A stretch of 64,000 nucleotides of DNA, from positions 682,001 to 746,000 of the forward strand of contig NZ_CP126742.1 in assembly GCF_030246945.1 (NCBI RefSeq). Direction: 5' to 3'. Positions within the stretch are counted from its first letter, which is position 1. Each line of letters opens with the position of its first letter. The notes below the pieces were generated by a model, which had not been told where the DNA came from, did no database searches, and saw nothing but the letters and a program-made list of their open reading frames with translations. This DNA is from Microbacterium sp. zg-Y1090 (GTDB taxonomy: Bacteria; Actinomycetota; Actinomycetes; Actinomycetales; Microbacteriaceae). Below are positions 9,524 to 19,484 of the stretch, piece by piece. A program made the position numbers and the translations under genes.

Positions 9524-10317
9524 GCGCGCCCGCGGCCCCGGTCCGTCGCACCCCCCGGTTCATCCTCTCGTGCCTGGGGGTCGGCCTTGCCGCGGGGCTT
9601 CTCTCCGGGCTCTTCGGCGTCGGCGGCGGCACGGTGATCGTGCCCCTGCTGGTGCTGCTGCTGCACTTCGACCAGCGTCGAGCGGCCGGCACGTCGCTCG
9701 CCGCGATCGTCCCGACCGCGACGGTCGGGGTGATCTCCTACGCCGTCAACGGCTCCGTGGCCTGGATCCCCGCACTCCTCCTCGCCGCCGCGGCGGTCGT
9801 GGGCGCGCAGCTGGGCACCTGGCTGCTGGCGCGGGTGAACCAGAACGCCCTGCGGTGGGGGTTCGTCGGGTTCCTCGTGGTGGTCATCGTCTCGCTGTTC
9901 ATCGTCGTGCCGTCCCGTGACGCGCAGCTCGTGCTTTCGTGGGGCACCGGACTCGGCCTGATCGCGCTGGGTTTCATCACCGGCATCCTCGCCGGTCTTC
10001 TGGGCGTCGGCGGCGGTGTCGTGGTCGTTCCGGCCCTCATGCTCCTCTTCGGCACGAGCGACCTGATCGCGAAGGGGACGTCGCTGCTGATGATGATCCC
10101 CACCGCCCTCTCGGGGACGATCGGCAACATCCGGCGGCGCAATGTCGACCTCGTCGCCGCCGCTCTCGTCGGCGTCGCCGCGTGCACGACGACCGCGCTG
10201 GGGGCGTGGTTGGCGACCCTGTTGGACCCCCTCGCCGCCAACATCCTCTTCGCTTTTTTCCTGGCCTTCATCGCCGTGCAGATGGCGCTCAGGGCGCTGC
10301 GTGCGCGCCGGGCGTAG
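9520..10317 (+). CDS. Sulfite exporter TauE/SafE family permease
   Basis: A 265-residue integral membrane protein with about eight hydrophobic segments and the two internal glycine-rich repeats of the family (GLLSGLFGVGGGTVIVP near residue 25 and GILAGLLGVGGGVVVVP near 160). Members move sulfite, sulfonates or other small organic anions across the cytoplasmic membrane; the substrate here is unknown. The start at 9520 is the ATGA overlap with the short leader ORF; an upstream ATG at 9493 would lie inside that ORF. Confidence 0.88.
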   Translation: MSAPAAPVRRTPRFILSCLGVGLAAGLLSGLFGVGGGTVIVPLLVLLLHFDQRRAAGTSLAAIVPTATVGVISYAVNGSVAWIPALLLAAAAVVGAQLGTWLLARVNQNALRWGFVGFLVVVIVSLFIVVPSRDAQLVLSWGTGLGLIALGFITGILAGLLGVGGGVVVVPALMLLFGTSDLIAKGTSLLMMIPTALSGTIGNIRRRNVDLVAAALVGVAACTTTALGAWLATLLDPLAANILFAFFLAFIAVQMALRALRARRA

Positions 10318-10356
10318 ACCGCGGTCGGTCGGCGCGGCTGTGGGAGGATGGAACGC

Positions 10357-10806
10357 GTGTCCGTGAATCCCGAGCTGGTCGAGCGTGTGTTCCCGCCGAC
10401 CCCGCCGTACCTCGTGGGGCGAGAGAAGGTGCGCGAGTTCGCACGCGCCGTCCACGCCACCGACCCGCAGCACACCGACGTCGCCGCAGCCCGCGAGCTG
10501 GGCTACCCCGACGTCGTGGCGCCGCCGACGTTCGCGATGGTGGTGCAGGATCTGACCCTCCAGCAGCTGCTGGCCGAGCCTGATTCCGGCATCGCGCTGG
10601 AGCGCACGATCCACGCCGAGCAGCGCTTCCGCTACAGCCGGCCGATCGTCGCAGGCGACGAGATCACGGCGACCCTGTCGATCACGGGCGTGCGTCCGTT
10701 CGGCAAGGGCGCGATGGTCACCAGCGAGGCCGAGATGACCGACGCCGCGGGCGACCACGTCGTCACCGCTGTGTCGGTGCTGCTGATCGGGGGAGAGGAC
10801 GAATGA
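10357..10806 (+). CDS. FAS1-like / MaoC N-terminal dehydratase domain protein (HadA-like)
   Basis: A 149-residue hot-dog-fold subunit resembling mycobacterial HadA, which with HadB forms a (3R)-hydroxyacyl-ACP dehydratase. It contains GREKVREFARAV, DVVAPPTFAM and RFRYSRPIVAGDEITAT, typical of the family. The start is taken as GTG at 10357 because GGAGG ends 9 nt upstream; the ATG at 10348 overlaps that GGAGG and is unlikely. The stop overlaps the start of the next gene (ATGA), so the two subunits are probably made in equal amounts. Confidence 0.88.
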   Translation: MSVNPELVERVFPPTPPYLVGREKVREFARAVHATDPQHTDVAAARELGYPDVVAPPTFAMVVQDLTLQQLLAEPDSGIALERTIHAEQRFRYSRPIVAGDEITATLSITGVRPFGKGAMVTSEAEMTDAAGDHVVTAVSVLLIGGEDE

Positions 10807-11204
10807 GCGACCTGACCGTCGGCGACGTCGTCGCGCAGCGCACCGTGCACCTGACCCGCGAATCCCTCGTCCGCTACGCGGGGGCATCGGGTGATTTCAA
10901 CCCCATCCACTACCGCGACGACGTCGCCGCCCGCGTCGGGCTTCCCGGCGTGCTGGCCCACGGGATGCTCACCATGGGGCTCGCCGTCGAGACGATCGTG
11001 CCGTGGCTGGGCGACTCCGGCCGCATCCTCGACTACGGCGTGCGCTTCACGCGCCCCGTCGTGGTGGATGCCGAGGACGGTGCCGATGTCGAGGTGACCG
11101 CCACCGTCGGCGCACTGGACGACGACTCCGCCCGCATCGATCTCAAGGTCACCTGCGCCGACACCACCGTGCTCGGCAAGGCCCAGGTGCGCGTGCGCCG
11201 CTGA
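10803..11204 (+). CDS. MaoC family dehydratase (HadB-like)
   Basis: A 133-residue hot-dog-fold protein with the hydratase-2 motif: the catalytic Asp and His lie in ASGDFNPIHYRDD, followed by GVLAHGMLTMGL. It pairs with the upstream HadA-like subunit. A role in fatty-acid or related acyl-chain dehydration is inferred. The stop overlaps murB (TGATG at 11202-11206), the conserved actinobacterial order hadA-hadB-murB. Confidence 0.9.
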   Translation: MSDLTVGDVVAQRTVHLTRESLVRYAGASGDFNPIHYRDDVAARVGLPGVLAHGMLTMGLAVETIVPWLGDSGRILDYGVRFTRPVVVDAEDGADVEVTATVGALDDDSARIDLKVTCADTTVLGKAQVRVRR

Positions 11205-12340
11205 TGCCCGAGATCACCCCGCTTCCGCTGTCCCGGCTGACCACGCTGCGCGCCGGCGGCACTCCCCGCCGCCTCGTCGAGGCACGCACCCGCGACGAGC
11301 TGATCGAGACGGTGCGCGCGGCCTGGGCCGACGACGAGCCGTGGCTGGTCATCGGGGGAGGATCGAACCTGCTGGTCTCGGACGACCCCTTCGACGGCAC
11401 CGTCGTGCTGGTGCGCACCTCCGGCATCCAGGCGCTGCCCTCCCCGCGCGCCGGGCGCGTGCGCCTGCGGGTGGAGGCGGGGCATGACTGGGACGACCTC
11501 GTGGCGTACACCGTCGCCGAGGGGCTCGCCGGCATCGAGGCGATGTCCGGGATCCCCGGCACGACCGGTGCAGCGCCCATCCAGAACGTCGGCGCCTACG
11601 GGCAGGAGATCGTGCAGACCCTCGTGGAGGTGGAGCTGCTCGACGAGGCCACCGGCGAGGTCGAGACGGTTCCCGCCGCCGACCTGGGGCTGGGCTTTCG
11701 CACCTCGGTGCTGAAGGACCACTACGGCACGGGCGCCGCCCGCCGTGGCGTCATCATCTCGGTCACGCTGGAGCTGACCGAGGTCGGTCACGGGGAGTTC
11801 CCGGTGCGCGGCGCGCAGCTGCGCCAGGCGCTGCGGCTCGAGCCGGATGCCACCGTGAGCCTCGCCTGGGTGCGCGAGACCGTGCTGGCCACCCGCCGCA
11901 TGAAGGGGATGGTGCTCGACGACGCCGACCCCGACACGCACAGCGCCGGATCGTTCTTCCAGAACGCGGTCGTATCGGCCTCGTTCGCCCGCACCCTGCC
12001 GCCGGAGTGCCCACGGTGGCCAGTGGCGCCCGACCTCGACACGGTCACCGTCATCCCGCTGTCGGCCTTCGACGGCTCCGTCCCCGCGCCGGTCGCGCAG
12101 GAGCCGGAGGTGAAGGTCAGCGCCGCCTGGCTCATCGAGCACGCCGGGCTGCGCAAGGGATTCCGCCTGCCGCGCTCGCGGGCGGGTCTGTCGACCAAGC
12201 ACGCGCTGGCGCTGACGAACCGCGGGTCGGCCACGGCCGAGGAGATCGCCGAGCTGGCGCGGTTCATCCAGCAGCGTGTGCAGTCCGATTTCGGGCTGAT
12301 CCTCCAGCCCGAGCCGGTGCTGGTGGGCGTCGAGCTCTAG
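11204..12340 (+). CDS. murB: UDP-N-acetylmuramate dehydrogenase
   Basis: A 378-residue FAD enzyme that reduces UDP-GlcNAc-enolpyruvate with NADPH to UDP-N-acetylmuramate in peptidoglycan precursor synthesis. FAD-binding motifs are GGGSNLLVSD near residue 50 and GIEAMSGIPGTTGAAPIQNVGAYGQ split across residues 105-130; the proton-donor serine is in AGSFFQNAV and the C-terminal catalytic Glu in LQPEPVLVG. It is the last gene of the hadA-hadB-murB operon; the ATG overlaps the hadB stop. Confidence 0.97.
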   Translation: MPEITPLPLSRLTTLRAGGTPRRLVEARTRDELIETVRAAWADDEPWLVIGGGSNLLVSDDPFDGTVVLVRTSGIQALPSPRAGRVRLRVEAGHDWDDLVAYTVAEGLAGIEAMSGIPGTTGAAPIQNVGAYGQEIVQTLVEVELLDEATGEVETVPAADLGLGFRTSVLKDHYGTGAARRGVIISVTLELTEVGHGEFPVRGAQLRQALRLEPDATVSLAWVRETVLATRRMKGMVLDDADPDTHSAGSFFQNAVVSASFARTLPPECPRWPVAPDLDTVTVIPLSAFDGSVPAPVAQEPEVKVSAAWLIEHAGLRKGFRLPRSRAGLSTKHALALTNRGSATAEEIAELARFIQQRVQSDFGLILQPEPVLVGVEL

Positions 12341-12354
12341 TCACGGCGTGCGCC

Positions 12355-12376
12355 GGCGCACGGCCTTCCGTGCGCC
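12355..12376. terminator. Hairpin between convergent murB and aminotransferase genes
   Basis: A perfect 9-bp stem (GGCGCACGG with CCGTGCGCC) with loop CCTT lies between two convergent genes and could stop transcription from either side. There is no clear T tract. Confidence 0.5.
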
Positions 12377-12415
12377 CCGGCCTCCGCTCGTGGCCGCGGG
12401 ACCGGGGCCGACGGC

Positions 12416-13615
12416 TCAGGCGAACAGGCGCTGCAGACGCTGCACGCCTTCGAGCAGCTGGTCGTCGCCGAGCGCGTACGACAGTCGCAGGTACCCGGAG
12501 GGGCCGAACGCTTCACCCGGGACGACGGCGACCTCGGCCTGCTCGAGGATGAGGTCGGCCAGCTCCAGCGACGTCGTCGGGGTGACCCCGCCCCACGTGC
12601 GGCCCAGCAGGCCGGTGACGTCGGGATAGACGTAGAACGCGCCGAGCGGGTTCGGCACGGTCACACCGTCGATCTTGGCGAGCTCACCGACGATGAGGCG
12701 ACGGCGGCGGTCGAACGCGACCCGCATCTGCTCGGCCTCGTCCTGGGGGCCGGTGAGGGCGGCGAGCGCTGCGCGCTGCGCGACGTTGTTGACGTTGGAG
12801 CTCAGGTGCGACTGCAGGTTGGCCGCCAGCTTGATGGCGTCGGCGGGGCCGACCATCCAGCCCACGCGCCACCCGGTCATGGCGTAGGTCTTCGCGACAC
12901 CGTTGACCAGCAGCGTCTGGCCGGCCAGCTCCGGCACGGCCTCGACGATCGACACGGCGCGCGCTCCGTCGTAGACGAGGTTCTGGTAGATCTCGTCGGT
13001 GACCACCCAGATTCCGTGCTCGAGCGCCCACTGACCGATCTCGGCGGTCTCCTCGGGGGTGTAGACCGATCCGGTGGGGTTGGACGGCGACACGAACACC
13101 AGCACGGTGGTGCGCTCGGTGCGGGCGGCCTCGAGCTGCGCCACGGTGACCTTGTAGTCCTGGTCCGCGCCGGCGAAGACCTCGACCGGCACGCCGTCGG
13201 CCAGCGCGATCGCCTCGGGGTAGGTGGTCCAGTACGGCGCGGGCAGCAGCACCTCGTCGCCCGGGTTCACCACGGCCTGGAACGCCTGGTAGACGGCCTG
13301 CTTGCCGCCGTTGGTGACCACGATCTGCGAAGGGGAGACCTCCAGGCCGGAGTCGCGCATGGTCTTCGCGGCGATCGCCTCGCGCAGCACCGGAAGGCCG
13401 GCGGCAGGCGTGTAGCGGTAGTTCGCGGGGTCCCTCAGCGCCTCGGCGGCCGCGTCCACGATGAACTGCGGCGTGGCGAAGTCGGGCTCGCCCGCCGCAT
13501 ATGAGATGACGGGGCGACCGGCCGCCTGCAGGGACTTCGCCTTGGCATCCACCTTCAGGGTGGCGGACTCGGCGATGGCGGACAGCTTGCGGGACAGGGG
13601 AGCGCGTTCGGTCAC
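12416..13615 (-). CDS. aspC: Pyridoxal-phosphate aminotransferase (aspartate aminotransferase type)
   Basis: A 399-residue class I/II aminotransferase that would interconvert aspartate and oxaloacetate with 2-oxoglutarate and glutamate. Features are the substrate-side AAGEPDF motif near residue 42, [24 protein letters not shown], the PLP lysine in [16 protein letters not shown], and a C-terminal arginine in YLRLSYAL. The start is GTG: the minus strand reads TACGAT, 7 nt, GTG, the leaderless arrangement. Other amino acids could be the real substrate, but the sequence fits the actinobacterial AspC group. Confidence 0.92.
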   Translation of the reverse strand: MTERAPLSRKLSAIAESATLKVDAKAKSLQAAGRPVISYAAGEPDFATPQFIVDAAAEALRDPANYRYTPAAGLPVLREAIAAKTMRDSGLEVSPSQIVVTNGGKQAVYQAFQAVVNPGDEVLLPAPYWTTYPEAIALADGVPVEVFAGADQDYKVTVAQLEAARTERTTVLVFVSPSNPTGSVYTPEETAEIGQWALEHGIWVVTDEIYQNLVYDGARAVSIVEAVPELAGQTLLVNGVAKTYAMTGWRVGWMVGPADAIKLAANLQSHLSSNVNNVAQRAALAALTGPQDEAEQMRVAFDRRRRLIVGELAKIDGVTVPNPLGAFYVYPDVTGLLGRTWGGVTPTTSLELADLILEQAEVAVVPGEAFGPSGYLRLSYALGDDQLLEGVQRLQRLFA

Positions 13616-13715
13616 GGTTGAAATCGTAGTGCGCGACCGTGCTTCGCGCCGGGCGAGCGGCGTTCACGGGCAACTGTGCGTAGGGAAAACATCGCCGATC
13701 ACGCATGCTGTATCC

Positions 13716-14645
13716 ATGGACATGGATGCCGTGCGGGTGGAGAACCTGCGCAAGACCTATGGCGATGTCGCCGTGGTCGACGACGTGAGCTTCACCATCG
13801 CGCGCGGCGAGACCTTCGCTCTGCTGGGCCCCAACGGCGCAGGGAAATCCACCACGGTGGAGATCCTGGAAGGGTACCGGCGCCGCACCGCCGGGTCCGT
13901 CAGCGTGCTGGGCGCCGACCCCGGCACGGCAGGGCTGGAGTGGAAGGCCCGCATCGGCATCGTGCTGCAGTCGGCGGGTCAGGGCGGCCTCTACACGGTG
14001 CGCGAGCAGCTGCGGCAGTTCGCCACCTACTACCCCCGCGCCCGCGACGTCGACGAGGTGATCGCCGCGGTCGGGCTCGAGGCGCAGGCCGGCACCCGCA
14101 TCTCCAAGCTCTCCGGCGGTCAGCAGCGCCGCGTCGACGTGGCGCTGGGGATCATCGGCCGGCCGGAGCTGCTGTTCCTCGACGAGCCGACGACGGGGTT
14201 CGACCCGCAAGCGCGGCGCGAGTTCTGGCAGCTGATCCGCGGGCTGCAGGACGAGGGCACGACGATCCTGCTCACGACCCACTACCTCGACGAGGCTGCC
14301 CAGCTGGCCGACCGGGTGGCCGTGATCACTCGCGGGCGTCTGCGGGCGATCGGCCCGGTCGCCGGGTTCGGCGGGGAGCAGGCCCGCACGCCGCGGGTCA
14401 CCTGGCGAGAGGGCGGGGTCACGCACGAGGCCCGCACCGCTCGTCCGTGGGAGTTCACCGCGGCGTTGGCCGAACGACTCGGCGGTGAGCCGGAAGGGCT
14501 GGAGATCCGCCGCCCGGCGCTGGAGGAGATCTACCTCTCGATGGTCGACGAGCAGGAAGGCGTGGATGCCGCCGGCGACACCGCGCTCGGCGGCGCAGAG
14601 GACGAGGCGCCCCAGGCCCCCGCGACCGAGGGGGCGGGTCGATGA
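13716..14645 (+). CDS. ABC transporter ATP-binding protein (DrrA/ABC-2 type)
   Basis: A 309-residue cytoplasmic ATPase. Walker A is GPNGAGKSTT near residue 40, the Q-loop lies in LQSAGQGGLYTV, the signature motif is KLSGGQQRR, Walker B is LLFLDEPTTGFDP, and the switch His is in TTHYLDEA. A C-terminal extension of about 90 residues is rich in acidic residues. The start at 13716 (MDMDAVRVENLRKTYG) follows the family; the upstream open frame belongs to the antisense of the aminotransferase. It overlaps the permease gene by ATGA and together they form an exporter of unknown cargo (drug, lipid or polyketide). Confidence 0.93.
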   Translation: MDMDAVRVENLRKTYGDVAVVDDVSFTIARGETFALLGPNGAGKSTTVEILEGYRRRTAGSVSVLGADPGTAGLEWKARIGIVLQSAGQGGLYTVREQLRQFATYYPRARDVDEVIAAVGLEAQAGTRISKLSGGQQRRVDVALGIIGRPELLFLDEPTTGFDPQARREFWQLIRGLQDEGTTILLTTHYLDEAAQLADRVAVITRGRLRAIGPVAGFGGEQARTPRVTWREGGVTHEARTARPWEFTAALAERLGGEPEGLEIRRPALEEIYLSMVDEQEGVDAAGDTALGGAEDEAPQAPATEGAGR

Positions 14646-15451
14646 GCGTCATCGCCCTCGGCGTGCACCGCGCCGCCTACGAGGTGCGCGGATACTTCCG
14701 CGCCGGCGACACCCTGTTCTTCACGTTCCTCTTCCCGGTGTTCATGCTGGCGCTGTTCAGCACGATCTTCCAGGAGGAGGGCGGCATCGCCGGCGGGCCG
14801 GGCGTTCCCGAGCTGTCGGCGGCCGAGCTGTACCTGCCGGCGATGCTCGCTGCGGGTCTGCTGCTGTCGGGCTTCCAGAACCTCGCGGTCGACATCGCCA
14901 TGGAGCGCTCCGACGGCACCCTGAAAAGGCTCGGGGGCACGCCCCTGTCGCCGGTGAGCTACTTCGCGGGCAAGATCGCCCAGGTGCTCACCACGGGCGT
15001 GCTGCAGGCGTTCATCCTCATCGTCGTCGCAGCGGTCGTGTTCGATGTCGCGCTGCCGTCCGACGCGGAGTCGTGGATCACGTTCGCCTGGGTGTTCCTC
15101 CTCGGGCTCATCGCATCCGCGCTCCTGGGCATCGCGGTCTCTTCGCTGCCGCGCTCGGGGCGCAGCGCCACGGCGGTGGTCGTCCCCATCGCGCTCGTGC
15201 TGCAGTTCGTCTCGGGCGTCTACATCTTCTTCTGGCAGCTGCCGGACTGGCTGCAGTACGTCGCCAGCGCGTTCCCGCTGGTGTGGATGGCGCGTGGCAT
15301 GCGCGCCGCGTTCTTGCCCCCCGAGTACGCCACCCTCGAGCCCGGTGACGGCTGGGAGCTCGGCTGGGTGGCGCTGGCGCTGGGCATCTGGCTGCTGGTG
15401 GGACTCCTGCTCAGCCGCGCGACCTTCCGCTGGATCCGCCGCGACGCGTGA
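14642..15451 (+). CDS. ABC-2 type transporter permease
   Basis: A 269-residue membrane subunit with six predicted helices. The cytoplasmic N-terminus carries AYEVRGYFRAGDTLFFTFLFPVFMLALF, followed by an extracytoplasmic loop and the ABC-2 core (ERSDGTLKRLGGTPLSPVSY). It partners with the ATPase encoded just upstream with overlapping codons. A hairpin terminator follows within 30 nt. Confidence 0.92.
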   Translation: MSVIALGVHRAAYEVRGYFRAGDTLFFTFLFPVFMLALFSTIFQEEGGIAGGPGVPELSAAELYLPAMLAAGLLLSGFQNLAVDIAMERSDGTLKRLGGTPLSPVSYFAGKIAQVLTTGVLQAFILIVVAAVVFDVALPSDAESWITFAWVFLLGLIASALLGIAVSSLPRSGRSATAVVVPIALVLQFVSGVYIFFWQLPDWLQYVASAFPLVWMARGMRAAFLPPEYATLEPGDGWELGWVALALGIWLLVGLLLSRATFRWIRRDA

Positions 15452-15456
15452 GCCGA

Positions 15457-15480
15457 GCGCCCGCCCGGCGGGGCGGGCGC
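15457..15480. terminator. Hairpin between ABC permease and YciI gene
   Basis: A perfect 10-bp stem (GCGCCCGCCC with GGGCGGGCGC) and loop GGCG lies 5 nt after the permease stop, between convergent genes. Confidence 0.6.
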
Positions 15481-15490
15481 TGCCCCCGCG

Positions 15491-15826
15491 TCAGAGGTCC
15501 AGCGGCCAGGCCGGATGCAGCTGGATGACCCCTGCGGTGGCCATCGGATGCCGCGAGGCCAGCTCGACGGCTTCGTCCAGCGTCTCGCACTCGAGCACGT
15601 CGAAGCCGCCGAGGAGCTCGTAGGACTCGGCGAACGGGCCGTCGCTGACGATCACGCCGTTGCGCCGGCGTCGCACGGTCTTGGCCTCGGCGGCCGGTCG
15701 CAGCCGGTCGCCCAGCACAGCCCTGTCGGTCCCGTATGCCTCGTCGACCCAGTCCTCGATCGAGACGGGCGGCTCCTCGGGGGCATCGAGGTCGGGATCG
15801 GTGAGCACGAGCATGAGGTATCGCAT
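15491..15826 (-). CDS. YciI family (YCII-related) protein
   Basis: A 111-residue dimeric alpha-beta barrel protein starting MRYLMLVLTDPD. The typical C-terminal core is DGPFAESYELLGGFDVLECETLDEAVELA, then a conserved HPMA segment with the His. In actinobacteria such proteins often sit next to ECF sigma factors, but none is visible here. The enzymatic role is not established. Confidence 0.88.
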   Translation of the reverse strand: MRYLMLVLTDPDLDAPEEPPVSIEDWVDEAYGTDRAVLGDRLRPAAEAKTVRRRRNGVIVSDGPFAESYELLGGFDVLECETLDEAVELASRHPMATAGVIQLHPAWPLDL

Positions 15827-15908
15827 TTGCGTCGCCTTTCGTTGGAGTGACGTTACGACAGCACGTCGCTGCGGCGGCAGGGGGAATCGACATTCCGGGA
15901 GAGGAAAC

Positions 15909-15946
15909 GGCGGATGCCCCGGACCGGGTGGTCCGAGGCATCCGCC
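15909..15946 (-). terminator. Terminator of aceA
   Basis: A two-part hairpin: outer stem GGCGGATGCC/GGCATCCGCC (15909-15918 with 15937-15946) and inner stem CGGACC/GGTCCG around loop GGGT, separated by small internal loops. It lies 15 nt past the aceA stop on the minus strand. Confidence 0.75.
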
Positions 15947-15961
15947 GTGTCGAGCGCGTGC

Positions 15962-17557
15962 TCAGCCGAACTGGTTCATCGTGTTGTGCGCGCCGCCCGC
16001 CTTCAGGGCCGCCGCGCCGGCGAAGTACTCCTTGTGGTTGTCGCCGATGTCGCTTCCCGCCATGTTCTGGTGCTTGACCGTCGCGATGCCCTCGCGGATC
16101 TCGCGGCGCTGCACGCCCCGGACGTACGCGAGCATGCCCTCGTCGCCGAAGTAGCCCTTGGCGAGGTCATCGGTGGACAGCGCGGCCGTGTGGTAGGTCG
16201 GCAGCGTGATGAGGTGGTGGAAGATGCCCGCCCGAGCCGACCCGTCGCGCTGGAACGTGCGGATCTTCTCGTCGGCCAGCCGGCCGAGCTCGGTGTCGTC
16301 GTAGGCGACGTTCATGAGCTCACCGCGGTCGTAGGCCGAGACGTCCTCGCCCTGCTCGGCCAGCTGGTCGTAGGCCTGCTGGCGGAAGTTGAGCGTCCAG
16401 TTGAACGACGGGCTGTTGTTGTAGACGAGCTTCGCATCCGGGATCTCCTCGCGGATCGCGTCGACCATGCCGGCGATCTGCTCCACGTGGGGCTTCTCGG
16501 TCTCGATCCACAGCAGGTCGGCGCCGTTGCGCAGCGAGGTGATGCAGTCCAGCACGACGCGCTCCTCGCCGGTGCCGGCGCGGAACTGGTAGAGGTTGCT
16601 CGCCAGGCGCTGGGGGCGCAGCAGCTTGCCGTCGCGCTTGATGACGACATCGCCGTTGCCGAGGTCGGACTCCGAGATCTCCTCGACGTCCAGGAACGAG
16701 TTGTACCGGTCGCCGAGATCGCCGGGCTCCTGCGTGACGGCGAGCTTCTGCGTCAGGCCGGCGCCGAGCGAATCGGTGCGGGCGACGATGATGCCGTTGT
16801 CGATGCCCAGCTCGAGGAAGGCGTAGCGCACCGCGTTGATCTTGGCGATGAAGTCCTCGTGGGGGACGGTGACCTTGCCGTCCTGATGACCGCACTGCTT
16901 CTCGTCCGACACCTGGTTCTCGATCTGGATGGCGCAGGCGCCCGCCTCGATCATCTTCTTCGCCAGCAGGTACGTCGCCTCGGGGTTTCCGAACCCGGCG
17001 TCGATGTCCGCGATGATCGGCACGACGTGGGTCTCGTAGGCGTCGATCTGCGCCTGGATGAACTCCGCCGCCGTCTCGTCGCCGGCGCTGCGCGCGTGGT
17101 CGAGCTGCGTGAAGAGCAGGTCGAGCTCGCGGGCGTCGGCCTGGCGCAGGAACGTGTAGAGCTCCTCGATGAGGGCCGGAACAGAGGTCTTCTCGTGCAT
17201 CGACTGGTCGGGCAGCGGCCCGAACTCCGACCGGAGCGCGGCGACCATCCACCCGGAGAGGTAGAGGTAGCGCTTGTTCGTGGACTTCAGGTGCTTCTTG
17301 ATCGAGATCAGCTTCTGCTGGCCGATGAAACCGTGCCAGACGCCGAGCGACTGGGTGTAGACCGACGAGTCCTGGTCGTACTCGGCCATGTCGCGGCGCA
17401 TGATGTCGGCCGTGTACTGGGCGATCTCGAGCCCGGTCTTGAAGCGGTTCTGCGCCCGCATCCGGGCGACGGACTCGGGGTTGATGGCATCCCACGCGGA
17501 TCCGTGCTCCGCCTTGAGCGCCTGGATGGCCTGGATGTCGTCCTGGTAGGTGGTCAT
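15962..17557 (-). CDS. aceA: Isocitrate lyase (long, 531-residue form)
   Basis: Cleaves isocitrate to glyoxylate and succinate, the first step of the glyoxylate shunt for growth on acetate and fatty acids. The catalytic cysteine motif appears as DEKQCGHQDGK; ADIDAGFGNPEATYLL and IENQVSDEKQ carry metal- and substrate-binding residues. At 531 residues it is the long form like that of Pseudomonas aeruginosa rather than the roughly 430-residue Corynebacterium form. The start at 17557 gives MTTYQDDIQAIQALK with GAAGGGAA upstream; the open frame beyond it is shadow of aceB. It follows aceB by 58 nt in the same direction. Confidence 0.96.
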   Translation of the reverse strand: MTTYQDDIQAIQALKAEHGSAWDAINPESVARMRAQNRFKTGLEIAQYTADIMRRDMAEYDQDSSVYTQSLGVWHGFIGQQKLISIKKHLKSTNKRYLYLSGWMVAALRSEFGPLPDQSMHEKTSVPALIEELYTFLRQADARELDLLFTQLDHARSAGDETAAEFIQAQIDAYETHVVPIIADIDAGFGNPEATYLLAKKMIEAGACAIQIENQVSDEKQCGHQDGKVTVPHEDFIAKINAVRYAFLELGIDNGIIVARTDSLGAGLTQKLAVTQEPGDLGDRYNSFLDVEEISESDLGNGDVVIKRDGKLLRPQRLASNLYQFRAGTGEERVVLDCITSLRNGADLLWIETEKPHVEQIAGMVDAIREEIPDAKLVYNNSPSFNWTLNFRQQAYDQLAEQGEDVSAYDRGELMNVAYDDTELGRLADEKIRTFQRDGSARAGIFHHLITLPTYHTAALSTDDLAKGYFGDEGMLAYVRGVQRREIREGIATVKHQNMAGSDIGDNHKEYFAGAAALKAGGAHNTMNQFG

Positions 17558-17615
17558 TGCTGTTCCCTTCGTTGGGGTGTGAGTGTGGCGTCGCGCAGGC
17601 GACGGCGAGCGCGGG

Positions 17616-19280
<1,665 letters not shown>

Positions 19281-19443
19281 GTCCCTGTTCTCCTGTGAGC
19301 GAGTGCGGGTGAGTGTTCCTGGGCTGCGCGACCGGCGAGTGAGCCGGGTCTGCAGTCCGCGATCCTCGGTGCGGATCCCTGGGGGTGTGGCGTGGTTCCA
19401 CTATCCGGTGAACATCCCGGGTCTGAACGGCCGAATCCGGTGT

Positions 19444-19461
19444 GAAGTTTCCCGATACTTC
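19444..19461. promoter_or_regulatory. Candidate operator between aceB and the RamB-like gene
   Basis: The inverted repeat GAAGT-N8-ACTTC lies 24 nt before the regulator start, and a -10-like GATACT overlaps it. RamB of Corynebacterium glutamicum binds near its own gene and near aceA/aceB, so this is a reasonable autoregulatory site, but the sequence is not an obvious copy of the published RamB motif. Confidence 0.35.
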
Positions 19462-19484
19462 TGCATTCGTGACAGAATCCGGCC

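Noticed and set aside
10357..11204. HadAB as part of mycolic-acid synthesis
   Set aside because: The hadA-hadB-murB order also occurs in actinobacteria without mycolic acids, and no other mycolate gene is seen; only a general acyl-dehydratase role is supported.
13716..15451. Antibiotic biosynthesis cluster, suggested by the DrrA-like exporter
   Set aside because: No synthase or tailoring genes adjoin it; neighbours are an aminotransferase and a YciI protein.
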